64,000 bases of DNA, taken from PUPG01 sp031323845 (GTDB lineage: Bacteria; Bacteroidota; Bacteroidia; Bacteroidales; UBA7960). Below are positions 51,353 to 60,895 of this stretch, piece by piece. The notes beneath the pieces were generated by a model, which saw only the letters and a list, made by a program, of their open reading frames with translations, did not search any database and was not told where the DNA came from. The stretch spans positions 4,855-68,854 of the forward strand of contig JAVIYP010000009.1 of assembly GCA_031323845.1 (NCBI GenBank), in the 5' to 3' direction. A program made the translations under genes and the position numbers. How positions within the stretch are numbered: position 1 is the first letter of the stretch; the number at the start of each line of letters is the position of its first letter.

Positions 51353-53167
51353 TCAAATATATTGTGAAATCAAATTCAGAAGTTCATTCAGATTATATGG
51401 CTTTGAGATATAATCCGTACAACCTGCCTGGATACTTATTTCACGATCCTCAACCATTGCATAGGATGTTTGGGCAATAATAGGTATTCGCGGATCGTGT
51501 AAACGTATCTCCCTGGTTGCCTCGTACCCGTCTTTTATAGGCATTCGTAAATCCATAAGAATCAAATCAATATCTTTTCTTTCCAAAAAAGTGTCTATAG
51601 CTTCCTGTCCGTTTTTGACCCATATTAAAGTTGCACCGGTTTTTTTCAGGACACTTTTTATCAGGAGAAAGTTCGTTGTTACATCTTCTGCAACAAGGAT
51701 GGTTTTATTATTCCAGTTGAATGACATCTTGTTCGGTTTTGGGGACTGTTTTTGATGATTTGACTGAGAGCCTCGCTCAAAGGGTATCGTGAAATAAAAA
51801 ACTGAGCCTTTATCCAGGGCACTTTCTACCCATATTTTGCCTCCCATAAGTTCAACAAAAGCCTTGGATATGGCCAAACCGAGTCCTGCACCCTCATGCT
51901 TTGGCTGGTGATTCACTACAATCTGCATAAACCTGTCGAAGATCACTTCCTGCTGTTTAGGTGCAATGCCTACGCCGGTGTCTTTAACAAAAAAGAGCAA
52001 CTCTTTTTCGTGAAACGAATAACCGGCTTCCACATGTCCTTTGTGAGTGAATTTGAAAGCATTGCTGAGCAAGTTGATCATCACCTGTTTTATACGGGTA
52101 TTGTCAGCGATTATAATTGATTCCGGCCCATCAACTTCTTCGTGGATGGTAAGTGTTACCTTGCCGGAATTTATTTTCTCTTCTTTTTTGAAAAAGTCGT
52201 AGATCTCAGAGAACAGATGATTCAGGGAAAACTCCATTTTGTTCAGTGTGATCATCCCAACCTCTATTTTGGAGAGGTCAATAATATCATTTATTAATGC
52301 GAGTAAGTGCTGACCATTGTCATCAATAATATTTAAAAACTCATTGATTTCTTCAGGATCACTCGTTTGACGCAATAACTGTGTGAAACCAAGAATGCCA
52401 TTCATTGGAGTTCTGATTTCGTGGCTCATATTGGCCAAAAAAGCGGATTTTAGTTTGTCGGATTGTTCCGCACGTTCCTTGGCTTCCTGCAACTGTGCTG
52501 TTCTCTTTTTTACCTTCTGCTCCAAATTTCTGTTTGCTTCCTCGATCTGCTCGGTTTTGGCATCCAATTGCTTTTTCAGGTAAAAATCACGGCGGGTGAA
52601 ATACTCGATATTGTATGCGGCAAACATGCCAATAACGTTAGCGGCAACATAAAAGAAGTTGTTGTTGATTATCAGTTCCATGGAAGTGTCTGAGAAAAAA
52701 AACGCTCCGGCATTATAAATGATAAGGGTAGTCCAACCGGCAATGGTGGCGTAAAAGAAACGCAGCTTAATAAAAAAGTATCCGGCAAAAAAAACAAGCA
52801 TCAATCCGCCATAATAAGTGTAATTTTCGGGAATCATGATTAGCATCAATGTGATGCCACCTCCGGCAACAACAAAGGCAAAAATGAGTAAATACTGCCA
52901 TATGTTTTTAAAAAACCGGAAAAAAGAAAAGATCAATATCAACGACAAAACCGGTATGACGAAGCCAAACCGGATAACCCAAAAGGTCTGTTTGAAGTCA
53001 GCAACCAATAAGGTGTCAAGAAATCCAAAAAAGCCGTACATAATGGTTACAAGCAACAACGCAAAGCGAAACTGCCATAATGAATCTACATAGTAGCGCT
53101 GAAGGAATTCATTTTCATATTCCTTCTGAAATGCCAAACTGATCGGGTTAATATTCATTTCACCCAT
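51353..53167 (-). CDS. Hybrid sensor histidine kinase, first gene of the signalling operon
   Basis: A 604-residue membrane kinase. Five to six membrane helices (about residues 30-190) form the input part, with no recognised ligand domain. A coiled coil (about 195-240) follows, then a HisKA domain with the phosphorylated H249 in [11 protein letters not shown], an HATPase domain ([57 protein letters not shown]) and a C-terminal receiver domain with the acceptor in [20 protein letters not shown]. The downstream genes code for the relay kinase, the REC-LytTR regulator and the methyltransferase, all on the same strand with gaps of 34, 10 and 27 bp. A -7-like box is at 53244-53251. Confidence 0.93.
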   Translation of the reverse strand: MGEMNINPISLAFQKEYENEFLQRYYVDSLWQFRFALLLVTIMYGFFGFLDTLLVADFKQTFWVIRFGFVIPVLSLILIFSFFRFFKNIWQYLLIFAFVVAGGGITLMLIMIPENYTYYGGLMLVFFAGYFFIKLRFFYATIAGWTTLIIYNAGAFFFSDTSMELIINNNFFYVAANVIGMFAAYNIEYFTRRDFYLKKQLDAKTEQIEEANRNLEQKVKKRTAQLQEAKERAEQSDKLKSAFLANMSHEIRTPMNGILGFTQLLRQTSDPEEINEFLNIIDDNGQHLLALINDIIDLSKIEVGMITLNKMEFSLNHLFSEIYDFFKKEEKINSGKVTLTIHEEVDGPESIIIADNTRIKQVMINLLSNAFKFTHKGHVEAGYSFHEKELLFFVKDTGVGIAPKQQEVIFDRFMQIVVNHQPKHEGAGLGLAISKAFVELMGGKIWVESALDKGSVFYFTIPFERGSQSNHQKQSPKPNKMSFNWNNKTILVAEDVTTNFLLIKSVLKKTGATLIWVKNGQEAIDTFLERKDIDLILMDLRMPIKDGYEATREIRLHDPRIPIIAQTSYAMVEDREISIQAGCTDYISKPYNLNELLNLISQYI

Positions 53168-53243
53168 GTCAGGAATCGTTAAAAAAATGAAACATCATTG
53201 GCTTAACAAACAGTGATCATATCCGCCGACTCTTTTAACTAAA

Positions 53244-53251
53244 CAAATATA
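53244..53251 (-). promoter_or_regulatory. Candidate -7 box of the signalling operon
   Basis: Minus-strand TATATTTG, 76 bp upstream of the ATG at 53167. A possible TTTG lies 25 bp upstream, further than usual. The rest of the 53168-53551 gap contains the 11-bp repeats below and no gene. Confidence 0.35.
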
Positions 53252-53450
53252 AAGTTTTTTTACATTGGTTTTTATTCAAAAAATAATAAATGGTTGATGA
53301 ACTTTTGTTTCCTGTTAACATTACGTTACCTGATAAAGCATCTTGAATATACTTTTATTATGCTCTATACATTCATTTCAAACATAAAAAAAAGATCAGG
53401 AAAAGCTCCTTACCATCCTTGGGAGAGACCAGGTTTCTGTCAGAAAAAAG

Positions 53451-53480
53451 TATCAGTAGTATATCAGTAGTATATCAGTT
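53451..53480. repeat. 11-bp direct repeats
   Basis: TATCAGTAGTA occurs twice in tandem (53451-53472), followed by a partial third copy TATCAGT. It lies about 285 bp upstream of the signalling operon and 72 bp after the cheR-like gene end. The 11-bp period is about one helical turn. Confidence 0.5.
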
Positions 53481-53551
53481 GAGGGCAAAATAACTGTAAG
53501 CTGCAATCTGCCGTCGACCTGAGGCCTAACAGACAATCTTTGCATCATTTT

Positions 53552-54376
53552 TTAAAGTGCTTTTTTCCTGAACATGTTAAGACCCTTGCTGTATACAGTC
53601 ATATATGGCAGAGCTTCCAGGTGAAAAGGTTCATGGCTGCCGGCGAGCAATATCCCGCCTTCGGTGAGTCGTTCCGTCATTTTCCTGAACAATGCAACCG
53701 CCCTTTCCTGTTCAAAATACATGCCCACCAGGTTTTTGCAAAAGATCAGGTCAAAAGGCCCATCCGGCATCGTTTGACGGATATCCTGCCGGAGGAAAGT
53801 TACCATTTCGCACAGGTTGCGATCCAGACAATACAAGCCCTCCTTTTTCCTGAATGACCCTTTAAGCAATGTCTTGGGAACATCTTTGATGCTACCACCC
53901 GGGTAGCAGGCATCGGCAGCACGCTGCAGCATATACCCGTCAATATCCGTGGCTATGATCTCTATCCGCTGCCCGGGTATTTGTTGTGAAACCCAGTGAC
54001 GCCATACCAGCGCCAGGCTATAGGCCTCCTCACCTGAAGCACATCCGGCCGACCAGCAGCGCAACGCACGTTGTTCTTTCAGTGCCCGTTGTGCCAGAAC
54101 TGCCAGCACTTTATCACCAAGTACCTGCCAGGATTTATAATCCCTGAAAAACCTCGAAATGGTGATGCGCGTAAAGGTGTCCAGCGTGCTCCATTCTTCA
54201 GGATGATCCTCCAGGTAAACCCGATATGCCGCGAAACCCGGCAAACGCAGTTCCCCGATGCGGGTCTGGATTTTCCGGCATACCTGCCGCCTTACTTTCC
54301 TGTATCCCTCCCGGCGAAGGCCCAGGCGGGGAAGCGCCCATTGCAGAAAATGTTGACATTCGTTGGTGTTACTCAT
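53552..54376 (-). CDS. CheR-type protein-glutamate methyltransferase
   Basis: A 274-residue chemotaxis-type methyltransferase. The CheR N-terminal helical domain (about 1-70; GYRKVRRQVCRKIQTRIGEL) is followed by the SAM-binding domain with motif I RCWSAGCASGEEAYSLAL, then IEIIATDIDGYML and FDLIFCKNLVGMYF. In classical CheR proteins, chemoreceptor glutamates are methylated using SAM; no CheB, CheA or receptor is in the window. The start is the ATG at 54376 (MSNTNECQ), because the longer frame has a cysteine-rich, unlike extension. The protein lacks the PAS or TPR ends of fused CheR types. It sits alone, between the signalling operon and the permease pair. Confidence 0.88.
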   Translation of the reverse strand: MSNTNECQHFLQWALPRLGLRREGYRKVRRQVCRKIQTRIGELRLPGFAAYRVYLEDHPEEWSTLDTFTRITISRFFRDYKSWQVLGDKVLAVLAQRALKEQRALRCWSAGCASGEEAYSLALVWRHWVSQQIPGQRIEIIATDIDGYMLQRAADACYPGGSIKDVPKTLLKGSFRKKEGLYCLDRNLCEMVTFLRQDIRQTMPDGPFDLIFCKNLVGMYFEQERAVALFRKMTERLTEGGILLAGSHEPFHLEALPYMTVYSKGLNMFRKKAL

Positions 54377-54798
54377 CGTAATTGCTTGCTGACAGTTACA
54401 TCCTTCCCTGCCCGACTGACCATTGCTGCCGGTTTGCCTGCGACAATCGTATCCTGTAAAAATAAGACAACCGGACCAAACGCCCAAGTAAAATAATAAC
54501 TACTTTTACTGCCAACATTCCTCTGCTGACTTTATGATCTACTCTTCTTTTATGGATATTGATTAAGAACGCTTTGTGCCTGATTACGAGTAGTACATGA
54601 ACAGGTTTACGGAGTCGCAAACCTCTCCGTAAACCTCCGGACAGATCAGGCAGTGTCCGATTTCGGAAAAAATGTTCAAAAATGTACGTTTTCTGTAAGG
54701 CTTTGCTAAATCAACGGTTCTGTAAAATAAAGATAATGTGCATATTGAGTTGCAAGGCAGGGATTTTGATCTAAAAATGTGTTGCTAATTCATTCAAG
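54377..54798. other. Divergent gap between the CheR-type gene and the permease pair
   Basis: 422 bp with divergent genes on both sides. I see no TAnnTTTG box of good quality on either strand, no repeat and no reading frame worth calling. Confidence 0.4.
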
Positions 54799-57189
54799 AT
54801 GATACGAAACTATCTCCTGCTCGCCTTCCGAAACATGAAACGGCAAACTGCGGTAACCCTGATCAATGTGCTTGGGCTGGCATCGGCCATGGCTGCAACC
54901 ATTATTCTTTCCCTGTTTGTGATCCATGAGCGCAGTTTTGAGCAAATGCACGACAACGCCCCTGATATTTACAGAACCATCACCAGGTTTCACGGGCGTT
55001 TCGATTCAACCATCCCATACACACTCGCCCTGGCAGGACCCAGCCTTGCTGAAAACATCCCGGAGATCAGGTCTTTTTCAAGGATTTTCCCAAGGCACAC
55101 CACGCTGGAGCTGGACGGCAACCAGTTTATAAACAATCGTATTTTCTATGTAGACTCATGTTTTCATGAAATTTTCAGCTTCCCCGTACTGGAAGGCGAT
55201 CCCGCCAGTGCCCTCAACAATCCATCGCACATCATATTAACCAGGACGCTTGCAGAAAAACTATTTCCCGGCAGATCCGCCGCCGGACAAGTGGTGGAGA
55301 TGGATGTGTTATGGATTGATGTTGAAAGAGATCAGCTGAGCACCGAACGAAGGCCCTTTGTTGTAGGCGCCGTTTTGGAAGACCCTCCAACCAACACCCA
55401 CCTGCAATTCGAGGTCCTGGCACCCCTGCTGATCATCCCTGATGAACAGCAGAACCAGCTGCAGAATTTTTTCTCGACCTATCTGCTCCTGGATGCCCCG
55501 CTTGACGATGCGCTGGAAGAAAAAATCACCAGCTTCGCCACCAATACGATATTGGATGTTGTTGGCGAGCACTACCAGGTAACCATCTATTTGCAGAACC
55601 TGAAAGACATTCACTTTGGCCGGCAGCTCGATACCGATCTGAACCCAGGGGGTAATTTCCAGAACATAATCATCATGACAGGCCTGGCAATTTTCATTCT
55701 CACCATCGCTGTCTTTAACTTTATCAACCTGATAACTGCCCGGTCCGACAAAAGAATTGTCGAAGCAGGCATCAGGAAGGTTGCCGGTGCGCAAAAGAAA
55801 AACATTGTATTCCAGTTCCTGGGCGAATCGGTGCTGACGGCCTTTATTGCATTGGTAGTTTCGCTCTTCCTGGTGGAGTTTTTCCTTCCTCCGTTTTCTG
55901 CCTTACTGGAGCGTGATCTGGCGCTTTACGACTTTTTTGGTTTTTCGCTGGTTGTTTCCTTGATAGCCTTGGCGGTGATGGTCGGGTTGATCGCCGGTCT
56001 TTATCCTGCGATCAGCTTTGCAAGCCATCAGCCTGCCGACATTCTGAAAGGCCAGCTCCATACGGGACGAAAAGCCCCGTTTCTGCGCATTATTCTCGTG
56101 GTTGCACAGTTTGTCATCGTGGTTTTTCTCATTACCTTCCTTTGGGTGGTCGATAATCAGATCCGTTTTATGAAGCATGACGATCTGGGCTTCGACAGGG
56201 AAAATGTGCTGCTGTTCAGGGGGCTGACTCCAGGCATTCAGTCGTCGTACCCGGTGCTGAAACACGACCTGCTGCAGCTGCCCGAAGTATCGGCAGTAAC
56301 CGCTTCACAGGCCGTGCCCGGCTGGGGTGGAAGCGGCCAGTTTTTCCGGTTGCGCGGTCAGCATCCCAGCGAGGCCATCCCAATCATTTATTTTGCAACC
56401 ATTGACGAATTTATTGATTTCTACGACATTACCCTCCTGGAAGGCCGCTGGCTCGACGAAAGGATACAGACCGACAATTATGAATACGTGGTAACTATGG
56501 AAACGGTGCGCAGGCTTGGCCTGGAGGATCCGGTGGGTGCGGATGTGTCGTTATGGGAATATCATGGCAAAATCATTGGCGTGGTGGAGGATTTCCATTT
56601 TCAGAGCCTTCATGAACCTATCAAACCACTGGTTTTTAATCGGTATTTCGATGAGATCAGGATTGTTTCGGTAAAAGTGAACAGCAGCAATTTACCGGCA
56701 GCCCGCGAAAGGATTGAACAGGTGTTCATGCAAACAGATCAGGCTTACGGTGTTAACAGCATCTGGCTCGATGATGTCTTTTCCCAAACATATCGTTTTG
56801 AAGAAAGGAGTTTCAAAATCATCCTGTATGCTTCGCTCATTGCAATCATCATTGCCTTGCTTGGTTTATACGGTTTGTCGAGCTACATGGTGCAGTCGCG
56901 CCGCCGGGAGATAAGCCTGAGAAAGGTAATGGGGGCGTCGCTGACACAGATCATGATAGTGTTTTTCAGGGTGATCCTGAAGTGGGTTTTTATAGCCATT
57001 GTTATTGCGTGGCCTCTGGCATGGCTGGTTGCAGACCGCTGGCTTGATAATTTCGCTTACCAGATCAACCTTACTCCACGTTTTTTCCTGGTGTCTGCCG
57101 CCGTTACACTGGGCGTTGCCTCGCTTACGGTCATTCACCAGGTTTTTGCTGCTGCCCGCCGTTCACCGGTGGATGCACTGAAAACGTGA
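54799..57189 (+). CDS. MacB/FtsX-type ABC permease, first of a tandem pair
   Basis: A 796-residue permease of the same duplicated design as the gene at 44011-46386: one helix (about 19-40), a periplasmic domain, three helices (about 285-405), one helix (about 430-450), a second periplasmic domain and three helices (about 670-780). The FtsX signatures are YGLSSYMVQSRRREISLRKV and ARSDKRIVEAGIRKVAGAQK. The stop overlaps the GTG of the next open frame, but the true next start is the ATG at 57219, so the two are separated by 29 bp and probably cotranscribed. No ATPase gene is present. Substrate unknown. Confidence 0.9.
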   Translation: MIRNYLLLAFRNMKRQTAVTLINVLGLASAMAATIILSLFVIHERSFEQMHDNAPDIYRTITRFHGRFDSTIPYTLALAGPSLAENIPEIRSFSRIFPRHTTLELDGNQFINNRIFYVDSCFHEIFSFPVLEGDPASALNNPSHIILTRTLAEKLFPGRSAAGQVVEMDVLWIDVERDQLSTERRPFVVGAVLEDPPTNTHLQFEVLAPLLIIPDEQQNQLQNFFSTYLLLDAPLDDALEEKITSFATNTILDVVGEHYQVTIYLQNLKDIHFGRQLDTDLNPGGNFQNIIIMTGLAIFILTIAVFNFINLITARSDKRIVEAGIRKVAGAQKKNIVFQFLGESVLTAFIALVVSLFLVEFFLPPFSALLERDLALYDFFGFSLVVSLIALAVMVGLIAGLYPAISFASHQPADILKGQLHTGRKAPFLRIILVVAQFVIVVFLITFLWVVDNQIRFMKHDDLGFDRENVLLFRGLTPGIQSSYPVLKHDLLQLPEVSAVTASQAVPGWGGSGQFFRLRGQHPSEAIPIIYFATIDEFIDFYDITLLEGRWLDERIQTDNYEYVVTMETVRRLGLEDPVGADVSLWEYHGKIIGVVEDFHFQSLHEPIKPLVFNRYFDEIRIVSVKVNSSNLPAARERIEQVFMQTDQAYGVNSIWLDDVFSQTYRFEERSFKIILYASLIAIIIALLGLYGLSSYMVQSRRREISLRKVMGASLTQIMIVFFRVILKWVFIAIVIAWPLAWLVADRWLDNFAYQINLTPRFFLVSAAVTLGVASLTVIHQVFAAARRSPVDALKT

Positions 57190-57218
57190 CAGGAACTGAC
57201 AAAATAATTGCAGCCATC

Positions 57219-59600
57219 ATGAACAGAAAAAACCTCAAGATTGCCTGGCGCTTTCTTCTTAAAAACAAAACCCACACGGTCATCAACATTATTGGACTGG
57301 GGCTGGGCTTTTCGGTATCAGTACTGATGATGATCTTTGTGTATCACCAGCTCAGCTTCGATACCTTTCATGAAAATTCCGACCGCATATACCGGCTCAC
57401 CGTTACCGGCTCCATGGCCGATGGCAAGGTGCTGTCGGCGGCACTAACCACCGGAGAGGCAGCCTATCACATTTCAGAAGAGGTACCCGAAGCCGAAGAA
57501 GCCTGTCGCGTGTACGATTGGGGAATCTCTGAGGTGGTCGTTGACGACATCCGGTTTACCAACGATAAAGTGCTGTGGGTTGACTCAAACTTTTTCAGGG
57601 TTTTTACCTTCGAATGGCTAACAGGTAACCAGGCTACAGCCCTCCGGGAACCTTTCAGTGCTGTCATCACCAAATCAACCGCAAAAAAATACTTTGCAGA
57701 CAGCGATCCGCTTAACCAAAGCATGCGCATCAGGGGGCTCGACTACCGCATTACCGGGTTGATGCCTGATCCGCCAGCCAACTCGCACATACGTTTTGAC
57801 ATACTTGTGTCATTTCACACGCTCGAACGGCCCGGGTACGATATCGTTGAGCGCAGCGGCATCTCATTTCCCACGTACGTGATGAAAAGAGAAGGCGCCG
57901 ATCCGGAGCAGTTCAAAACGAAAACCACCAGCGTGGCCGACCACTACCTCAACACGCGCTATGAACCCTTCGGAATTGCCGGCAAACACAGCCTTCAGCC
58001 CCTCAACAAGGTTTACCTGCACTCCGACTTCAACTTCGACATGGCCGCCAGGGGCGACATACGGCATGTTTACGTGTTTGCTTTCCTGGCGCTGGCTGTC
58101 ATCGTAATAGCAGTATTCAACTTCGTAAACCTGGTAACGGCACAATCGGAAAAACGCATGCGCGAAATCGGCATGCGGAAAGTCATGGGAGCATTCCGCA
58201 AAGACCTGATCCTGCAATTTATCGGTGAATCGGTGCTGGTGGCGGTTGTTGCCTTCCTGCTATCACTCGTGATCAACGAGTTACTTATCAATGAGGTATC
58301 GTCTGCTTTGGATGTGACGTTGAGGCATGAATACTGGTACAATCCCGTAATGCTCGTCTCTATAATACTTCTGGTACTGCTTACCGGGGTCATTGCCGGA
58401 CTGTATCCCGCTTTGCATCTTTCCGGTTTTCAGCCCATCGTGGTATTGAAAGGGCTTACGCGGAGCTCGGTTGCCGGCTTGTTCATACGCAAGGTGCTGG
58501 TAATTTTTCAGTTTGGCATTTCCATTTTTCTCATCACAACAGTATTGTTACTCAACCGCCAGGTTCATTATATGCAGCACAAAGACCTGGGTTTTGAGCG
58601 CGAACATGTGGTTTCGGTACGAGGTATTACTGAGAGCATCCGCAATGCCTACCCGGTGCTTCGCGAAGAACTGTTGCAGCACCCAAACATTCTGTATGTA
58701 AGCGGATCTCAGGGCGTACCGGGCGAAAACATGAGCTTCCAGAACTGCCGCAGGTCATCCGATACCCCCGAGGCTTCCATCATGATCTACGAAAACCGCA
58801 TAAGGCACAACTACCTTGAGACCTTCGGCATGCGTATCGTTGAAGGACGCGATTTTGATCCGGAAATGCGAACAGATACGGCCGCCATCATTCTTAACCA
58901 AACGGCTGTGCAAAAGCTTGGGCTCGAAAACCCCATTGGCAAAGAGATCGTGATCTGGCAGCATACCGGAAGGGTAATCGGCGTGGTGGCCGACTTCAAC
59001 TTTCTGTCGCTCCACAACGAAATAGATCCTTTCGCCTTCACGATGTACGACCCGTGGATCAATCGCATCAACATTCGCTTCCAGCCCAATAACATCAGCG
59101 AGACCATGAGCCGGATACAGGAGCGTTTGGAGCAGGCGGATCCGAATTACTCGTTTGAATATTTTTTTGTGGATGACCTTTTTGCGGGCATGTACCGGCA
59201 CGAGGAACACATCAACAAGCTCACCCTTGCCGCGGCAATCATTGCCATCCTGATCTCGTTCATGGGGCTTTTTGCCCTGACCTCGTTCAGTGTACAAAAA
59301 CGGATCAAGGAGATTGGCATCCGTAAGGTTTTAGGCGCTTCGCTGCCCCGGATACTGCTGCTTCTCTTTCGTGATATGTGGTTGTGGGTACTCATCGGAT
59401 GCGCAGTGGCTTGGCCGTTGGCTGCTTATGTGGTGCTGCGCTGGCAGGAGAACTTTGCCTTCACGATTAACGTCTTTGACTATTGGTATTTATTCGTTGC
59501 AGCGGGTGCCCTGGCGGCTTTGGTTGGCACCCTGGCTGCTTTTTCGCAGGCCTGGGCGGCATCCAGGACGAACCCGGTGCATAGTCTGAAGGCTGAATAG
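57219..59600 (+). CDS. MacB/FtsX-type ABC permease, second of a tandem pair
   Basis: A 793-residue permease from the ATG at 57219 (MNRKNLKIAWRFLLKN). The layout equals that of its neighbour: helix 1 (about 20-40), MacB-like periplasmic domain, FtsX helices, second periplasmic domain, FtsX helices, ending NPVHSLKAE. Conserved FtsX phrases include ALTSFSVQKRIKEIGIRKVL and AQSEKRMREIGMRKVMGAF. The two tandem genes and the gene at 44 kb are paralogues of similar length but diverged. The upstream GTG at 57186 lies over the previous stop and is not used. No ATPase is nearby, so it probably pairs with one encoded elsewhere. It is followed by an 8-bp repeat array. Confidence 0.9.
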   Translation: MNRKNLKIAWRFLLKNKTHTVINIIGLGLGFSVSVLMMIFVYHQLSFDTFHENSDRIYRLTVTGSMADGKVLSAALTTGEAAYHISEEVPEAEEACRVYDWGISEVVVDDIRFTNDKVLWVDSNFFRVFTFEWLTGNQATALREPFSAVITKSTAKKYFADSDPLNQSMRIRGLDYRITGLMPDPPANSHIRFDILVSFHTLERPGYDIVERSGISFPTYVMKREGADPEQFKTKTTSVADHYLNTRYEPFGIAGKHSLQPLNKVYLHSDFNFDMAARGDIRHVYVFAFLALAVIVIAVFNFVNLVTAQSEKRMREIGMRKVMGAFRKDLILQFIGESVLVAVVAFLLSLVINELLINEVSSALDVTLRHEYWYNPVMLVSIILLVLLTGVIAGLYPALHLSGFQPIVVLKGLTRSSVAGLFIRKVLVIFQFGISIFLITTVLLLNRQVHYMQHKDLGFEREHVVSVRGITESIRNAYPVLREELLQHPNILYVSGSQGVPGENMSFQNCRRSSDTPEASIMIYENRIRHNYLETFGMRIVEGRDFDPEMRTDTAAIILNQTAVQKLGLENPIGKEIVIWQHTGRVIGVVADFNFLSLHNEIDPFAFTMYDPWINRINIRFQPNNISETMSRIQERLEQADPNYSFEYFFVDDLFAGMYRHEEHINKLTLAAAIIAILISFMGLFALTSFSVQKRIKEIGIRKVLGASLPRILLLLFRDMWLWVLIGCAVAWPLAAYVVLRWQENFAFTINVFDYWYLFVAAGALAALVGTLAAFSQAWAASRTNPVHSLKAE

Positions 59601-59643
59601 TCCTTCGGCATTGAAGCTGCCAGCCACCGGAAGCTTTCTGAGC

Positions 59644-59683
59644 AGATGTGAAGATGTGAAGATGTGAAGATGTGCAGATGTGA
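59644..59683. repeat. Five-copy array of 8-bp repeats
   Basis: AGATGTGA occurs at 59644, 59652, 59660 and 59676 (in the 59668 copy the last base is C), continuous over 40 bp. It lies 43 bp after the permease gene. It is the reverse complement of the octamer at 41743-41774. The rest of the 59601-59959 gap holds the promoter at 59862-59893. Confidence 0.75.
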
Positions 59684-59861
59684 AGATTTAAGGATTGAGC
59701 CGGAGGTGTTTTTTGTTTTTTTTTTGACGGGAAAACAGATTAATGTGCGACGGGATCATAGCCACGGCTTTGATCACAAGGATACGGTTAGCCACCGGAA
59801 GTTTGCTTTTCTCCTTCATTGCATTTAGTGCAAGTAATTATGTTGAATTATTGCTTTCTTA

Positions 59862-59893
59862 TTTGCTTAAATGAGTGTTGTATGTAAGTTTTG
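59862..59893 (+). promoter_or_regulatory. Candidate promoter of the DUF2807 gene
   Basis: TTTG (59862-59865), 19-bp spacer, then TAAGTTTTG (59885-59893), a -7 box with one extra T. It lies 66 bp upstream of the ATG. Confidence 0.4.
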
Positions 59894-59959
59894 CCGATCA
59901 ACAAATACAAACAAACTTGAATTTTAAGAAATCATCTTATTCATTAAAAACAAAAGAAA

Positions 59960-60700
59960 ATGAAAAATACATGTGATCATTTACGGAAAGCTGCAATCAT
60001 CTTTTTTATGTCGGTTGCATTTATAATGACAATGGGGGCTTGCTCACTGATTGACTCCATCAAGGGCAGCGGAAATATCGTTGCCGAGGTTCATGATCTG
60101 TCAGGTTTTGACGCTATAAAGGCCGGAGGGGCATCGGATGTTCAGATTACCCTGAATAATTACTGGCACGTCGAACTGATTACAGACGACAACCTGCACG
60201 AATACGTTGAGCTATCTGTGGAAAACGGAACTTTGCGCATTAAAAACAGGGAAATGGTCAATCTGCGCCCAACGGAGAAGGTGCTTATCCGGGTTGTTAT
60301 GCCTGCCTTGAACGAAATAGCTGCATCAGGTGCTTCAACAATAATCGTTGAATCTGAAATCGTCCAGTCTGATTTGTCTGTCAGCGCCAGTGGTTCGAGT
60401 GATGTGTACCTCCAGGTAAGTCTCGATAATCTGGCTGTTAGATGCTCAGGGTCTTCCGATATTTACATAAGCGGATATTCAAGGTATGCAAAGGTCTCAG
60501 CCAGTGGCTCAAGCGATTTCAGGGGAAAAGAATTTACCTGCGATGAAGCTGAGGTTTATCTCAGCGGCTCATCCGATATGTATGCCATTATCAGGGAAGA
60601 AGTCAGGGGCAGTTTATCCGGTTCTTCAGATCTTCATATAAGTGGGTCGCCGGTCATCAAGGTGAGGACTTCGGGCAGTTCGGATATCCGCAATTTTTAG
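59960..60700 (+). CDS. DUF2807 (head GIN) lipoprotein with SGSSD repeats
   Basis: A 246-residue predicted lipoprotein (leader to about residue 28, lipobox MGAC). The mature part is a beta-helix-like DUF2807 domain: the start GSGNIVAEVHDLSGFDAIKA is the family signature, followed by turns at about 20-residue spacing. Six contain SGSSD (SASGSSDVYL, CSGSSDIYI, SASGSSDFRG, LSGSSDMYA, LSGSSDLHI, TSGSSDIRN) and two more degenerate copies precede them. DUF2807 proteins in Bacteroidetes are envelope proteins of unproven role, sometimes named putative auto-transporter adhesins. The stop codon (60698-60700) touches the first palindromic repeat copy. Confidence 0.9.
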   Translation: MKNTCDHLRKAAIIFFMSVAFIMTMGACSLIDSIKGSGNIVAEVHDLSGFDAIKAGGASDVQITLNNYWHVELITDDNLHEYVELSVENGTLRIKNREMVNLRPTEKVLIRVVMPALNEIAASGASTIIVESEIVQSDLSVSASGSSDVYLQVSLDNLAVRCSGSSDIYISGYSRYAKVSASGSSDFRGKEFTCDEAEVYLSGSSDMYAIIREEVRGSLSGSSDLHISGSPVIKVRTSGSSDIRNF

Positions 60701-60840
60701 CGTACTTTGCGTCTTCGCGGTGAAAAAAAATAACCGCAAAGGCGCAGAGGTCGCAAAGCAAGGCACAAAGAAAATCCTTCGCGTACTTTGCGTCTTCGCG
60801 GTGAAAAAAAAATAACCGCAAAGGCGCAGAGGTCGCAAAG
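60700..60840. repeat. Two copies of a dispersed palindromic repeat
   Basis: The same about 59-60 bp unit occurs at 60700-60758 and 60781-60840, 81 bp apart. Each contains the left arm TACTTTGCGTCTTCGCGG, an A-rich loop (GTGAAAAAAAATAA) and the right arm CCGCAAAGGCGCAGAGG with TCGCAAAG, which pairs imperfectly with the left arm. A truncated copy, CTTCGCGTACTTTGC, is at 61775-61789. This type of hairpin repeat is frequent in Bacteroidetes and neighbouring phyla and often gives false gene calls. Confidence 0.8.
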
Positions 60841-60895
60841 GAGTCCACTTGATCTTATTAAATTTACCTTCTCATTACCTAAAATGTGGCAAACC

